A stretch of DNA of 21,342 nt, from the NCBI GenBank assembly GCA_016784195.1, contig JADHVE010000019.1, positions 1-21,342 of the forward strand, in the 5' to 3' direction. Shown here one piece after another: positions 21,296 to 21,342 of this stretch. This DNA comes from Candidatus Woesearchaeota archaeon. GTDB taxonomy: Archaea; Nanobdellota; Nanobdellia; Woesearchaeales; GW2011-AR4. Both the position numbers and the translations under genes were made by a program. The first letter of the stretch is position 1, and the number at the start of each line of letters is the position of its first letter. The notes under the pieces were generated by a model, which did not search any database, was not told the origin of the DNA, and was given only the letters and a program-made list of their open reading frames with translations.

Positions 21296-21326
21296 GGGGC
21301 TTTCTTTTTTGTTCTTAAATGTAAAA
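21296..21326 (-). repeat. Right inverted repeat of the GNAT/zinc-ribbon cassette (intact copy)
   Basis: The segments ggggctttcttttt (21296-21309) and tgttcttaaatgtaaaa (21310-21326) are contiguous here. They are exact inverses of the two separated halves at 20172-20185 and 20121-20137. Confidence 0.8.
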
Positions 21327-21342
21327 TTGAATATAACATTGC

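Overview
This window looks like a low-GC archaeal chromosome fragment, most likely from a DPANN-type lineage such as Woesearchaeota; that assignment is my inference. The archaeal signs are: (i) several first-of-operon genes have a TATA-like box centred 26-28 bases upstream of the ATG and no ribosome binding site, so they are probably leaderless, while internal genes carry GGAGG-type sites; (ii) there is a pyruvoyl arginine decarboxylase, agmatinase and deoxyhypusine synthase operon; (iii) small zinc-ribbon proteins and short A+T-rich spacers are common. The window opens inside a gene.

Bases 1-3402 encode secreted proteins: a LamG / Asp-Cys-rich / SGNH-like multidomain protein cut by the window edge, and an M64-like zinc metallopeptidase. 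Bases 3571-5134 are a two-gene ferredoxin and U32 operon, probably for RNA hydroxylation. A convergent gene (5139-7694) encodes an 851-residue membrane-anchored PEGA-domain protein with a helix-turn-helix-like C-terminus. Bases 8034-11584 hold a clan GH-A-like lipoprotein and a striking fusion of a pore-less voltage-sensor domain, an APC permease and a class I methyltransferase. Bases 11881-13529 (minus) pair a DRG/Obg-like GTPase that has lost its G3 and G4 motifs with a truncated PaaK-like adenylating protein.

From about 13.5 kb on, the DNA looks like a row of gene cassettes, each bounded by its own inverted repeat. A 68-residue zinc-ribbon gene sits in one (13965-14326). A large divergent module (14476-19920) sits in the second. 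A zinc-ribbon plus GNAT/YoaP operon sits in the third (20121-21326). In the first and third, one copy of the inverted repeat is intact and the other is split by a 34-49 base insert. The spacers are full of small hairpins with GNA-type loops, dispersed repeats and a predicted three-way junction.

The central module has two operons reading away from a shared control region (16746-17034). To the right are arginine decarboxylase, agmatinase, deoxyhypusine synthase, a zinc ribbon and a 40-residue protein. Together the first three could supply agmatine or putrescine for hypusination of aIF5A without a visible aminopropyltransferase. To the left are a winged-helix regulator, a coiled-coil protein, a DUF1611-like P-loop protein and four tiny genes for extremely charged peptides (acidic, basic, acidic, basic), each with a good ribosome binding site. 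The shared inverted boundaries suggest the two operons travel or function together.
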